A stretch of DNA of 64,000 nucleotides, from assembly GCF_019443505.1 (NCBI RefSeq), contig NZ_CP080377.1, forward strand, positions 2,666,001-2,730,000, read 5' to 3'. The notes under the pieces are model-generated. The model saw only the letters and a program-made list of their open reading frames with translations. It searched no databases and was not told where the DNA came from. Of the stretch, positions 9,601 to 16,465 are shown in pieces. Position numbers and translations under genes: made by a program. Position 1 is the first letter of the stretch. Each line of letters starts with the position of its first letter. The DNA is from Janthinobacterium sp. PAMC25594. GTDB taxonomy: Bacteria; Pseudomonadota; Gammaproteobacteria; Burkholderiales; Burkholderiaceae_D.

Positions 9601-11639
9601 TCAAGACCACGGCGGACGGCGTGGTGCGCTACGCCTACGATGCGCTGGGGCGGTTGACAGCCGTGTCCGCGCCGCAAGCCGAACAGCGTTTCTTCCACGA
9701 TGCGCTGGGCCAACTGATCGAAGAGCGCAGCGCATATTTTCTGCAATCCCTGTCCGACGCCGGCAGGCTGCCCAACGCCCCGCGCGTGCCGGATGCCAGC
9801 TTCGTCATGACGCACGCCTATGATGAGCTGGGCAACCGCATCCAGACGGTCTTGCCGAACGGACGCCGCATCGACACCTTGCGCTACGGTTCCGGCCACT
9901 GGCATGGCGTGCTGTGGCAGGGCCAGACCGTGGTCGATGTCGAGCGCGACAAGCTGCACCGGGAAAAACAACGGCAGCTGGGCAGCAGCGGTTTGCTCGC
10001 CACGCGCCAGTACGACCCGCAATCGCGGCTCACGCAAATGACCCTGGCGCGCGGCCCCAATGCGCCCGCCCCCGTGCGCGAACGCCGCTTCGAATACGAT
10101 GCGCAAGGCAACCTGAGCACCATTTTTCAAACAGGCGCCACCACTGCCGGCCCGCTTGGCAAACTCAGTTACGCCTATGACCCCGTCGGCCAGCTGCTGG
10201 CCGCCGTGCAGCCGGGCCTGGCCGAACACTTCGCCTTCGATCCGGCAGGCAATCTGCTCGACAAGGCTCCCGCGCCTGGTAACGTCCTGAAAAACTATGG
10301 CGATACGGAGTACGACTATGACGAGCAAGGCAATGCCACCGGCAAGCGCTTCCATCCGCCAGGCAGGGAGTCCACCTGGAGCGAGCTGGAACTGCAATAC
10401 GACGCCGAAAACCGCCTCAGCCAGGCCACCAGGACAGAACGCCAGTCACGCCACCGCGCCCACTACTTTTATGACGCCTTCAGCCGCCGCATCGCCAAGC
10501 GGGTAGAAGAAGCACGCTGGAGCAATTGGCAGGCCATCGCCACTGACCAGCCAGCATGCACGAGCGCTGCCACCACCTTCTTCGTCTGGGACGGCGACAC
10601 GCTGGCACAGGAACTTGGGCAAGAAGACACGATCACATACCTGTACGAGGCGGACAGCTTCGTGCCGCTGGCCAGGATCGCTTCGCAAGCCTGTCGCCAG
10701 GCCAGCACGGTCCACCTGCCGCGCGTCGTGCAATGGGATTTGCCTGCCACCCAGCACGACGCCGAACTGCAGGCGGCCATCGCGCAAGAACAGGCGGACA
10801 CCGAAGCGCTGCATGTCTCGGCATGGCAGCGTACCCAAACAGCAGCCGAAGGCGCGGCAGTACACGACCACATCACCCACTACCACTGCGACCACCTGGG
10901 CACGCCGCGCGAGCTGACGGATGCGCAAGGGAACGTGGTCTGGAGCGGGCGCTACAAGGCTTGGGGGCGTTTGCTGCACGTCGAGGGAGAAATCGAGCAG
11001 CCGCTGCGGTTTCAGGGGCAGTATGAGGATGGGGAAACGGGGCTGTTTTATAACCGGTATCGGTACTATGATCCGGATGTAGCCAGGTACGTGACGCAAG
11101 ATCCAGTTGGCTTGCTTGGTGGATTAAATACATATACATATGCACCAAATCCCACTGGCTGGAATGACCCATTAGGATTAGCAAAAAAATGTGCAAAAAA
11201 CACACCATGCAATCCTTGCATTGGTAAAAATCCATCAGCTTCAGCAACAAAATGGCAAGGTAAGCCGCCCTACCCAGGGGTCGATGCATATACAAATATT
11301 GTTTTAAAAAAAGGGACTATCTTATATTCCCTTTATCCGTATGGTCCCAAACCCGGAAATTATTACAGCGACAGAATGACACTTATTTCCGCAAATGGAA
11401 GCGCATTGGCATACAATAATTTAACGCAAATCTCACATTCCGGAAATACTCCAGGGGCGCGACCGATGAGAGATCAGGTTCAAGCATTCAAACTATCGGA
11501 AGATATCTGTGCAGGCACGGGAAAAGCATTGGCAAATACATTACTAGGCGCAGGAGAAGGAAATCAATACTTTATTGATGATTCAGATATATCAAAACTC
11601 AAAGCTAACGCAAAAATATTTAAATTTCCGAGGCCGTAA
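6645..11639 (+). CDS. PAAR/Rhs polymorphic T6SS effector with variable C-terminal toxin tip
   Basis: A 1664-aa Rhs effector. Order: PAAR-like DUF4150 region (about residues 1-125); a Gly/Ala-rich hydrophobic stretch (about 168-225), probably the membrane-translocation region; a Lys/Pro-rich linker (about 285-345); a DUF6531-like domain starting at PVHFGTGQEILYQTDFA; then tandem YD repeats (YDAAGNLT, YDGLGRLT, YDQRGQLVE and others) forming the Rhs cage. The core ends with the DPVGLLGGLNTYTYAPNP ... DPLGL motif near residue 1510, where such proteins are cut. The last 150 or so residues are the toxin tip. Base composition changes to AT-rich at the core/tip joint (about 11100), as after tip exchange. 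The tip contains KKGTILYSLYPYG and GAGEGNQYF; a faint likeness to NAD-directed TNT-type folds is only a guess. Stop is directly followed by the immunity gene start. Confidence 0.9.
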   Translation: MTNETVTKASRFYCVSLSPDICKTPVGSSTPPIPYSIIGEFSEAQNASPNVKSHSEPVILHQRSIIPTVKGDAAGKAGGVKSGTVGKQVDTKVASPIHRANGASLVQMGREVWMNSRNTVGKIYERGAEAAKPVLKDLKAAIREAAQDYKEHGSKKMHGAAEDLVDAGGTVLTGSAVLGVAGVGVAATGVGAPVAAAMEAGAAAGAVAGTATVATGTAMEASATVLDQAAVYILTGKTPDLLNTASDIVMNAAGTFLQTAVFSKIPGGKILSKFLGKKAAPTINKVKDKLVGKKPDKPPPKLDKPPPKNGGDDGKSRGKKEPKSEAPSDCCPKDSGPAKKPVKGRKPVHFGTGQEILYQTDFALERSIPIAWTRCYRSGAECEDWGLLGARWSTPYTTSLSLCDVGIVLHDDSGRALRLPGLAPGQQHDSRKEGFTLTRDGADTFTVLWRDGSVDRYARAEDGWLPHGYNGVNAMLAPSAPVATQRFALARSEGRDGRGISIDRFIDAKPGEVLLRLRSDDGSVLEAMRGETEKAIHIGSIDEVLPDGSRLCHVRYAYASETDDAQPLFAPRHNLVSQSNALGDTRRYSYRHHLLTSCSSYTGFSYELEWINLDALRARWSGSPLSEQELAQRHPVTVANSYQARAIATRAQDGSEHTRIDYVDNDTSRVTENGGVLEYTFDANWLVTEVRRVNGDKAASLGRREWDRDGMLLADIDANGAATRYAYDAAGNLTRSIDAKGNGSNIAYDGKNQPVAFTDALGNTARREYDAAGRPVSITDALGHVTRYRYDQRGQLVELIDARGGSKHFQYNRQGLLTSYTDCSGHSSEYSYDKQGRLTAARDAMGHVSSYEYDGLGRLTGLIAPDKTREHYAYDADGNLVLHVDGAGQQTRYRYNGQGLPVERMDAIGQSLQYRYDSALQLTELINAKGESYQLAYHAEGWLTSETGFDGKRTQYSYDRAGNLTATECGSQRTQLLRDALGLLQVKTTADGVVRYAYDALGRLTAVSAPQAEQRFFHDALGQLIEERSAYFLQSLSDAGRLPNAPRVPDASFVMTHAYDELGNRIQTVLPNGRRIDTLRYGSGHWHGVLWQGQTVVDVERDKLHREKQRQLGSSGLLATRQYDPQSRLTQMTLARGPNAPAPVRERRFEYDAQGNLSTIFQTGATTAGPLGKLSYAYDPVGQLLAAVQPGLAEHFAFDPAGNLLDKAPAPGNVLKNYGDTEYDYDEQGNATGKRFHPPGRESTWSELELQYDAENRLSQATRTERQSRHRAHYFYDAFSRRIAKRVEEARWSNWQAIATDQPACTSAATTFFVWDGDTLAQELGQEDTITYLYEADSFVPLARIASQACRQASTVHLPRVVQWDLPATQHDAELQAAIAQEQADTEALHVSAWQRTQTAAEGAAVHDHITHYHCDHLGTPRELTDAQGNVVWSGRYKAWGRLLHVEGEIEQPLRFQGQYEDGETGLFYNRYRYYDPDVARYVTQDPVGLLGGLNTYTYAPNPTGWNDPLGLAKKCAKNTPCNPCIGKNPSASATKWQGKPPYPGVDAYTNIVLKKGTILYSLYPYGPKPGNYYSDRMTLISANGSALAYNNLTQISHSGNTPGARPMRDQVQAFKLSEDICAGTGKALANTLLGAGEGNQYFIDDSDISKLKANAKIFKFPRP

Positions 11640-12095
11640 ATGAATATAAATAAGAATACTGGAGATATTGAAATAAATGAGAATTTTCACGTAAACAAAA
11701 ACACATCAACCAAAGAAATAAAAAACATAAATTTTCTTGAAAGTTTTGGGCAAATAAATGAATTTGAAACATATAGCATGCAAAATATTAAATTTCTCAA
11801 TCTGGAAACAAGAGTAAATCTTAGATTTAAAAATGGAATTCTTTACATTATTGAAATAATCTGGACAGATGGAATCACAAACAGACTTGGCTATGACTCC
11901 AGTCACTCGGACATGATCAATGAAAAAAAATATCTAAGTAAGTTAATTTCAAAGTCACTAGGTCAATCAGTTGAAACATCGACAAAGTATGAGGATTTTT
12001 TTTCTTTCTCGTGGGGATACATAATAGTCAAAGCAGATCAAAAATCATCACTTTGCTCAACAATGATAATATATGGCAAAAATACAAACATATGA
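11640..12095 (+). CDS. Probable cognate immunity protein for the Rhs toxin tip
   Basis: A 151-aa, very AT-rich gene whose ATG begins on the base after the Rhs stop codon, the standard place for the cognate immunity gene. No signal peptide, so it should act in the cytoplasm on the Rhs tip. It is a visible relative of the gene at 13162 and the broken gene at 14480: all share a W-D/G ... GY-D/N block, a LSKLISKSLGQ / LAKLLAKVLGK helix, and F-S/L-WG near the C-terminus (here FFSFSWGYIIV). I do not recognise a named family. The role is inferred from position; the paralogy is visible in the sequence. Confidence 0.65.
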   Translation: MNINKNTGDIEINENFHVNKNTSTKEIKNINFLESFGQINEFETYSMQNIKFLNLETRVNLRFKNGILYIIEIIWTDGITNRLGYDSSHSDMINEKKYLSKLISKSLGQSVETSTKYEDFFSFSWGYIIVKADQKSSLCSTMIIYGKNTNI

Positions 12096-12155
12096 TGAAG
12101 AATAAATATTAATTAACAAAGTACTCCAATAAACCTTTCCTATTCCGATAGAGAT

Positions 12156-12438
12156 ATGGAAAAATACACACCAGACATAGAAAACTTAGAAGAGAAAGTT
12201 TCCGGAAAAATCTTGAGAAATTGCTCATGGTTTTGGATGAATTCAAGAAAGAGCAAATAAATATTTCAGATTTTGAAATATACATTCAAGATACAACGAA
12301 GATATTAAAATAACTTTCGTACCAAATTTTGCACCCGGTGAAAAAATACTAGGTGGGAAAACATCATTAGGAAGATCCATCACCTATACCATCTCAAAAA
12401 AGACGAGAAAAATCATCAGTTCAAACTATCATAGATAA
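12156..12438 (+). pseudogene. Frameshifted remnant of a small immunity-type gene
   Basis: Three reading frames carry consecutive pieces of one protein. From ATG 12156 the frame gives MEKYTPDIENLEEKVSGK; a second frame continues with LEKLLMVLDEFKKEQ and ISDFEIYIQD; a third gives NEDIKITFVPNFAPGEK, then GGKTSLGRSITYTISKK and a final SSNYHR before TAA 12436-12438. At least two frameshifts separate the pieces, so no full product can be made. The alpha-then-beta pattern and the location between immunity genes suggest an old immunity gene; no family is named with confidence. Confidence 0.5.
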
Positions 12439-12478
12439 AACGAGACTATCAATGAATTAGAGTTCACTCTAATTAATT

Positions 12479-13084
12479 ATGAAAAAATTGCGTCTGGAAG
12501 AAAAATATCTTAAAAGTTTGCGAAGAAAAATTATCGCAAAGAAAACTGCGCCACTTACAAGCAACGAGCTTGATTTTTTTGCTCGCTTGCTCGAACAGCA
12601 ATTTTATAGCCCGGAACTACATCGGGTTATCTGGGATATAGCATGGCAAAGTCTGCCAAACGCAGCCATGTTAAAAATTGCACAAAACATCATTACCATC
12701 AATGTATCTGCCGACGACGACAATGTTTTCAATGGCCATATTGAAACTATATTTAGTTATTATCTACATAACTCACCAAGCCATGAACAAAAGAAAATTC
12801 TTGATTGCTTTGAAAAAAGCAAATCCCTGAGATTGCGCATGATTGTGGCAGAATTTCATATGTGGAAAAATCATATTTTGAAAGGCTTGTATATGATGGC
12901 AAAAATACTTGATGAAACAAATACAGATCATGCTATCTCTGATTCAATTTGCATGTGGATCACGCAAAATGGAACTCTGGAACTAAAGAACTCTTTTCTT
13001 CATGATGCGGTCCAAGAACGGGAACAAGGAAATATTTCCTACGCAAAAACTCTAGAGTGGATATGCGAAAATCTAATCCGCTAG
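12479..13084 (+). CDS. Hypothetical AT-rich protein in the immunity gene block
   Basis: A 201-aa protein with no signal peptide, rich in Lys, Ile and Leu and predicted mostly helical (LEEKYLKSLRRKIIAKK, NELDFFARLLEQQFY, HRVIWDIAWQSLP). The helix pairs give it a HEAT-like look, but no family is recognised. An 8-bp-arm inverted repeat (AATTAGAG / CTCTAATT, 12455-12474) ends 4 bases before the ATG and could affect initiation; there is no good ribosome site. Composition and position match its neighbours, so an orphan immunity or related accessory role is the best guess. It is intact, unlike the genes on either side of the block that have decayed. Confidence 0.5.
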   Translation: MKKLRLEEKYLKSLRRKIIAKKTAPLTSNELDFFARLLEQQFYSPELHRVIWDIAWQSLPNAAMLKIAQNIITINVSADDDNVFNGHIETIFSYYLHNSPSHEQKKILDCFEKSKSLRLRMIVAEFHMWKNHILKGLYMMAKILDETNTDHAISDSICMWITQNGTLELKNSFLHDAVQEREQGNISYAKTLEWICENLIR

Positions 13085-13161
13085 CGGTCAAGGCTTAGTT
13101 TCCGGTTGGGGATTATCGTATTACCACTCCGTAACCAGGTCATCCGGCAAGGTTTTAAAAA

Positions 13162-13638
13162 ATGAAAAAAGTATCATTTGATACAAAAAATGGCTATCTC
13201 CTATTGGACGGCATCATGATGGCGCCACTTAACGAATCTGAGCTTATTAAAATCGCAAAAGAAAATAACATTGAAATAGAAGACAACAAAACAAATACTT
13301 ATGTGCACAATTTATCAACGTGCGGAAGCTTGAATGAATTTGAATTTGGTATAAATTTTACTTTTGAGAATTATTGTATGAAAAGCGTTTGGCTATCGTG
13401 GGATGAAGGAAATACAAAAAAATATGGATATAACACGACAGAAAACCAATTAATAGCCGACAAAAACAGGTTAGCCAAACTACTTGCTAAAGTCTTGGGA
13501 AAAAATCCTGATGAGATAAAAAAAACATTTTCCGCATTTAATTTTTTATGGGGCAACATTTCAGCTTCAACATCTATTCAATCAGCTATGACATCAATTG
13601 GAATATCCTGGAATATGCACTATTTTCATACGCAATAA
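13162..13638 (+). CDS. Orphan immunity protein, paralogue of the Rhs-tip immunity protein
   Basis: A 158-aa AT-rich gene with a plausible AAGG ribosome site. Its protein aligns with the 11640 gene product over most of its length: NEFEF matches NEFET, WLSWDEGNTKKYGYNTT matches the WTDG ... LGYDSS segment, LAKLLAKVLGK matches LSKLISKSLGQ, and FNFLWGNI matches FSFSWGYI. Its N-terminus (NGYLLLDGIMMAPLNESE) also matches the pseudogene at 14480 (DGLLLVNGEIALPKK). No toxin gene lies next to it. Probably retained immunity against an earlier or foreign variant of the Rhs tip. Function inferred; relationship seen directly. Confidence 0.55.
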   Translation: MKKVSFDTKNGYLLLDGIMMAPLNESELIKIAKENNIEIEDNKTNTYVHNLSTCGSLNEFEFGINFTFENYCMKSVWLSWDEGNTKKYGYNTTENQLIADKNRLAKLLAKVLGKNPDEIKKTFSAFNFLWGNISASTSIQSAMTSIGISWNMHYFHTQ

Positions 13639-13652
13639 ATCAAAGGGCAAAA

Positions 13653-13973
13653 ATGAAAATTCTTATTTATCCGCATAAGGAATTTTTGTCAAGTATGACG
13701 TTTGAAATTAGAAATGGAACTAATATCCATATTAAGCTATCCAAGGCTTGGAATGCAAAACTAATCACGCCAGAAATAATCAATCTACTGATCAATAAAA
13801 AGTCATATAAAAATAGTTGGAAATATGTTTTTTGCATTTTTCTAAATCCAAGTTTCTTCTCCGCTTACTTTTATGCCCAATCAGAAAACTATAAGATAAG
13901 CCTGGTTGATGAAAATAAGAAACTGATAAAATTTCACAAAATTAAAATTATTGACAATGGACATAATTCGTGA
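13653..13973 (+). CDS. Hypothetical small protein, immunity block
   Basis: A 106-aa protein. The open frame starts upstream at 13548, inside the preceding gene, but ATG 13653 has an AAAGGGC ribosome site and gives a sensible start (MKILIYPHKEFLSS). The sequence is AT-rich and contains an aromatic, hydrophobic segment (YVFCIFLNPSFFSAYFY) that might be a membrane-associated stretch. No family recognised. It overlaps by 4 bases the open frame leading into the VOC-like pseudogene. Position suggests another orphan immunity gene or a remnant. Confidence 0.4.
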   Translation: MKILIYPHKEFLSSMTFEIRNGTNIHIKLSKAWNAKLITPEIINLLINKKSYKNSWKYVFCIFLNPSFFSAYFYAQSENYKISLVDENKKLIKFHKIKIIDNGHNS

Positions 13974-14041
13974 CTCTAAATTTAAAGATAGATATTTTTC
14001 TGCAAACGAATCAATCATTCTATTTAGAGGAAAAAAATCAC

Positions 14042-14427
14042 ATGTTAAACACAATCAATATAGGAATACTCTGCCTGAATTTTGACGAAGCAAAAGAATT
14101 TTACATTGACAATCTCGGGTTTTTTATTACGATGGATAGCATCATTCAGTGTGATTCAGGTACCAGTCGCCGCCTGACAATGGCGCACGAGTCCAAAAAA
14201 AAATTCTCAATAGAATTCATGCATCCTTCAAATATTGAGCAAGCGCATCGCGTAGGTAGCAAAGGTGCCACGATCAATCTATTTTACCAACGAAAAATAT
14301 TGACACGCTCAAGGAGCGACTGGAAAAAACTGCTTTTTTCGTCAATTACGTACAGACTCCCTACGCAAGTTTTCTGAACGTCGAAGATCCGATGGGGAAC
14401 AATATTTGCCTCTACGAACCGTGCTGA
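14042..14427 (+). pseudogene. Glyoxalase/VOC-family protein, frameshifted
   Basis: From ATG 14042 the frame encodes a vicinal-oxygen-chelate domain: INIGILCLNFDEAKEFYID, NLGFFITMDS, KKFSIEFMHPSN and GATINLFY. The frame then leaves the family near 14295, but the correct C-terminus follows in another frame: TLKERLEKTAFFVNYVQ, then PYASFLNVEDPMGNNICLYE, ending at TGA 14425-14427. One missing A in a run of five A's at about 14293 explains the change. Either a recent inactivation or a sequence error in the A run. VOC proteins include metal-dependent lyases, dioxygenases and resistance proteins; its role in an immunity block is unclear. Confidence 0.65.
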
Positions 14428-14479
14428 ATCACTGCAATAATTCATACGAGATGCCTCATTCAAAATTCCGCATAACAGA

Positions 14480-14965
14480 ATGAAAAAATTTGAAACCCCA
14501 AGCTATATTTTTGATTTCATTGATGGATTACTGCTCGTCAATGGAGAAATTGCATTACCGAAAAAAACTCCAGCAAACGATTTCATAAATAGCATTATCA
14601 ATACATTCCATACCAAACCCACAACAACAGGAACTGGACTGTATATTTTTGATATCAATGGATGGGTAGGCGATTACGTTGTCGAGTTAATTATTATAAA
14701 AGAAAATTTCCCCGAAATAGATTACATAATAATGCATTACTTTGAAAATAATTCTGTAGGCAACGGCGTGAGTGAGTCATCGCTAGTCAAACAAATTCAA
14801 TGAAAATCTGGCATTCCCGGAAAAATGAAAGGACTATCAGAAATAGTATTTCAATTTTTGTGGGGAAGCGTTATCGTACAGCATGACATAAAAATATCCT
14901 CCATCATGCATAATCTTGCAGTACAAAATAGCCAGAAAATCACCCGTCAGATTGAAAATGAATGA
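14480..14965 (+). pseudogene. Third copy of the Rhs-tip immunity family, broken by an in-frame stop
   Basis: ATG 14480 opens a frame that stops at TGA 14801-14803 after 107 codons. Reading on in the same frame gives KSGIPGKMKGLSEIVF and then QFLWGSVIVQ, which line up with the C-terminal part of the 13162 product (FNFLWGNI) at the right distance. The N-terminus (DGLLLVNGEIALPKK) matches the same protein. So one nonsense change has cut a full-length family member; the frame ends at 14963-14965. A read-through or sequence error cannot be excluded. The next gene's ATG (14958) lies inside its end. Confidence 0.55.
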
Positions 14966-15332
14966 TAATTGTGAATCGCATATCAATATAGATAAATCTA
15001 TAGAAGTGCAGCAACGAATAATAGAATCCATAAATAACAGTGATGTTTTTTACCCAAAAGCAAGTGAGATACATTGGCTGAATTTATTAAAGAAGCTACC
15101 CAAAAAAATAAAAAACTGTCTTCTCAATGAGATTTCTTTGGGAAATTCATTGATAGCATTGCATTCTTCAGACTGGCCAGATGAGGGGAGCGTGGTGGCA
15201 CTGCTCAGTAACAGGTTCAGAATGAAGGAATTCGACAAGGATTTACATTTCAGAGAATTGAATGACCCGCATTACTGCAAAGAAGAAATTTCATATATTG
15301 AAGATAACGTTACGCATTTTATTATCAATTAA
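14958..15332 (+). CDS. Hypothetical protein, end of the immunity block
   Basis: A 124-aa protein starting with MNDNCESHINIDKS; the open frame extends a little further upstream to 14916, but ATG 14958 overlaps the end of the preceding broken gene in a coupled fashion. Contains LNLLKKLPKKIKNCLLNE and a Trp/Asp-rich middle (HSSDWPDEGSVVALLS). No signal peptide and no family recognised. Last AT-rich gene before composition returns to the GC-rich backbone at about 15.4 kb. Orphan immunity is a guess from position only. Confidence 0.45.
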   Translation: MNDNCESHINIDKSIEVQQRIIESINNSDVFYPKASEIHWLNLLKKLPKKIKNCLLNEISLGNSLIALHSSDWPDEGSVVALLSNRFRMKEFDKDLHFRELNDPHYCKEEISYIEDNVTHFIIN

Positions 15333-15411
15333 GCAATTTCGAGAACAGCCCAGGATTTGACTTACCCATCGCCCTGCACGATACTTGCCGCTGTCGCCAA
15401 AGCTCCCCACC

Positions 15412-16389
15412 ATGAGCAATAAACCATCAGCGCCTGTCATCACCGCCTACACTCACAGCATGCCGTCTCAGAACTCTCCCACCGCCCCCTACATCGGCCG
15501 CCTCGCCCCCTCTCCCTCCGGCCCCCTGCACATGGGCTCGCTCGTAGCCGCCATGGCCAGCTATCTCGATGCGAAGGTGCATCGCGGCACGTGGCTGTTG
15601 CGCATCGAGGACCTGGACTATGACCGCAATGTCGAGGGCGCCGATATGGCGATCCTGGCTACCCTGCAGCGCTGCGGCATGGCGTGGGATGGCGAGGCGA
15701 CGTGGCAGAGCCACAGGCTGCCGCTGTACCAGGCGGCGCTGAAGCAATTACAGGACGATGGCTTCGTGTATGCGTGCGGCTGTTCGCGCAAGGAGATCCA
15801 CGATTCGGTACTGCAGGCGAGTGCCCCCAAGGGCGGCGGCGCCGTGTATCCGGGTACCTGCCGCCACGGCCTGGCGCCGGGCAAGGCGGCCCGGGCCTTG
15901 CGGCTGCGCGTGCCAGAGGGGCCGCAAGCCGTATATGACTTTGCCGACCGCTGGCATGGTGCGCAGCGGCAGGACCTGGCTGGCGAAGTGGGCGACTTCA
16001 TCGTGCTGCGCGGCGACGGCTTTTGGGCGTACCAGCTGGCCGTGGTGGTCGACGATGGCGCGCAGGGCATCACGCAGGTGGTGCGCGGTGCGGACTTGCT
16101 CGACTCCACGCCGCGCCAGCTGTACCTGCAGGATTTGCTGGGCTTGCCGCATCCCGGCTTTTTACACGTGCCTGTCGTCAACAATGCCAGCGGCGAGAAA
16201 CTGTCGAAGCAGACGGGCGCGCTCGCCTTCGATACGGGCACCGATGCCGCCGAACTGCTGACGTCGGCGCTGCTGCCGGCGGCCCGCTTCCTCGGTCTCA
16301 ACGTGCGCGCCGACGACGTGGAAGATTTCTGGCGGCAAGCCATTCCCGCCTGGGCGCAGCGGCTGGCGCGCCTTCCCGGACACACATAA
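15412..16389 (+). CDS. gluQ: Glutamyl-Q tRNA(Asp) synthetase
   Basis: A truncated glutamyl-tRNA synthetase paralogue that activates glutamate and attaches it to queuosine in the wobble position of tRNA-Asp. Seen here: the class I signature region GRLAPSPSGPLHMGSL, RIEDLDYDRN, the zinc-site cysteines in YACGCSRKE and YPGTCRHGL, and a KMSKS-type EKLSKQTGA. The protein is 325 aa from ATG 15412 and lacks the anticodon-binding domain of GluRS, as expected. A TTG at 15385 extends the frame, and ATG 15460 would trim a non-conserved N-terminus. It is the first GC-rich gene after the AT-rich immunity block and runs convergently into the TonB receptor gene. Confidence 0.92.
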   Translation: MSNKPSAPVITAYTHSMPSQNSPTAPYIGRLAPSPSGPLHMGSLVAAMASYLDAKVHRGTWLLRIEDLDYDRNVEGADMAILATLQRCGMAWDGEATWQSHRLPLYQAALKQLQDDGFVYACGCSRKEIHDSVLQASAPKGGGAVYPGTCRHGLAPGKAARALRLRVPEGPQAVYDFADRWHGAQRQDLAGEVGDFIVLRGDGFWAYQLAVVVDDGAQGITQVVRGADLLDSTPRQLYLQDLLGLPHPGFLHVPVVNNASGEKLSKQTGALAFDTGTDAAELLTSALLPAARFLGLNVRADDVEDFWRQAIPAWAQRLARLPGHT

Positions 16390-16421
16390 AAAAACCCGCC
16401 GCGGCGCGAGCCGGGCGGGTT
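16388..16421 (-). terminator. Rho-independent terminator of the TonB receptor gene
   Basis: Arms AACCCGCC (16393-16400) and GGCGGGTT (16414-16421) are exact reverse complements. On the minus strand the hairpin is followed by seven T's. It lies 45 bases past the receptor stop codon and just after the convergent gluQ stop. Confidence 0.85.
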
Positions 16422-16465
16422 GAGGCAGGCGCTGGCCGCAAGGGCCGGCGCCTGGTATCAGGCAA

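Noticed and set aside
13085..13161. Frame reading SGQGLVSGWGLSYYHS then VTRSSGKVLK between two immunity genes
   Set aside because: Could be the end of a lost toxin tip, but about 30 residues without a start or a family match are not enough.
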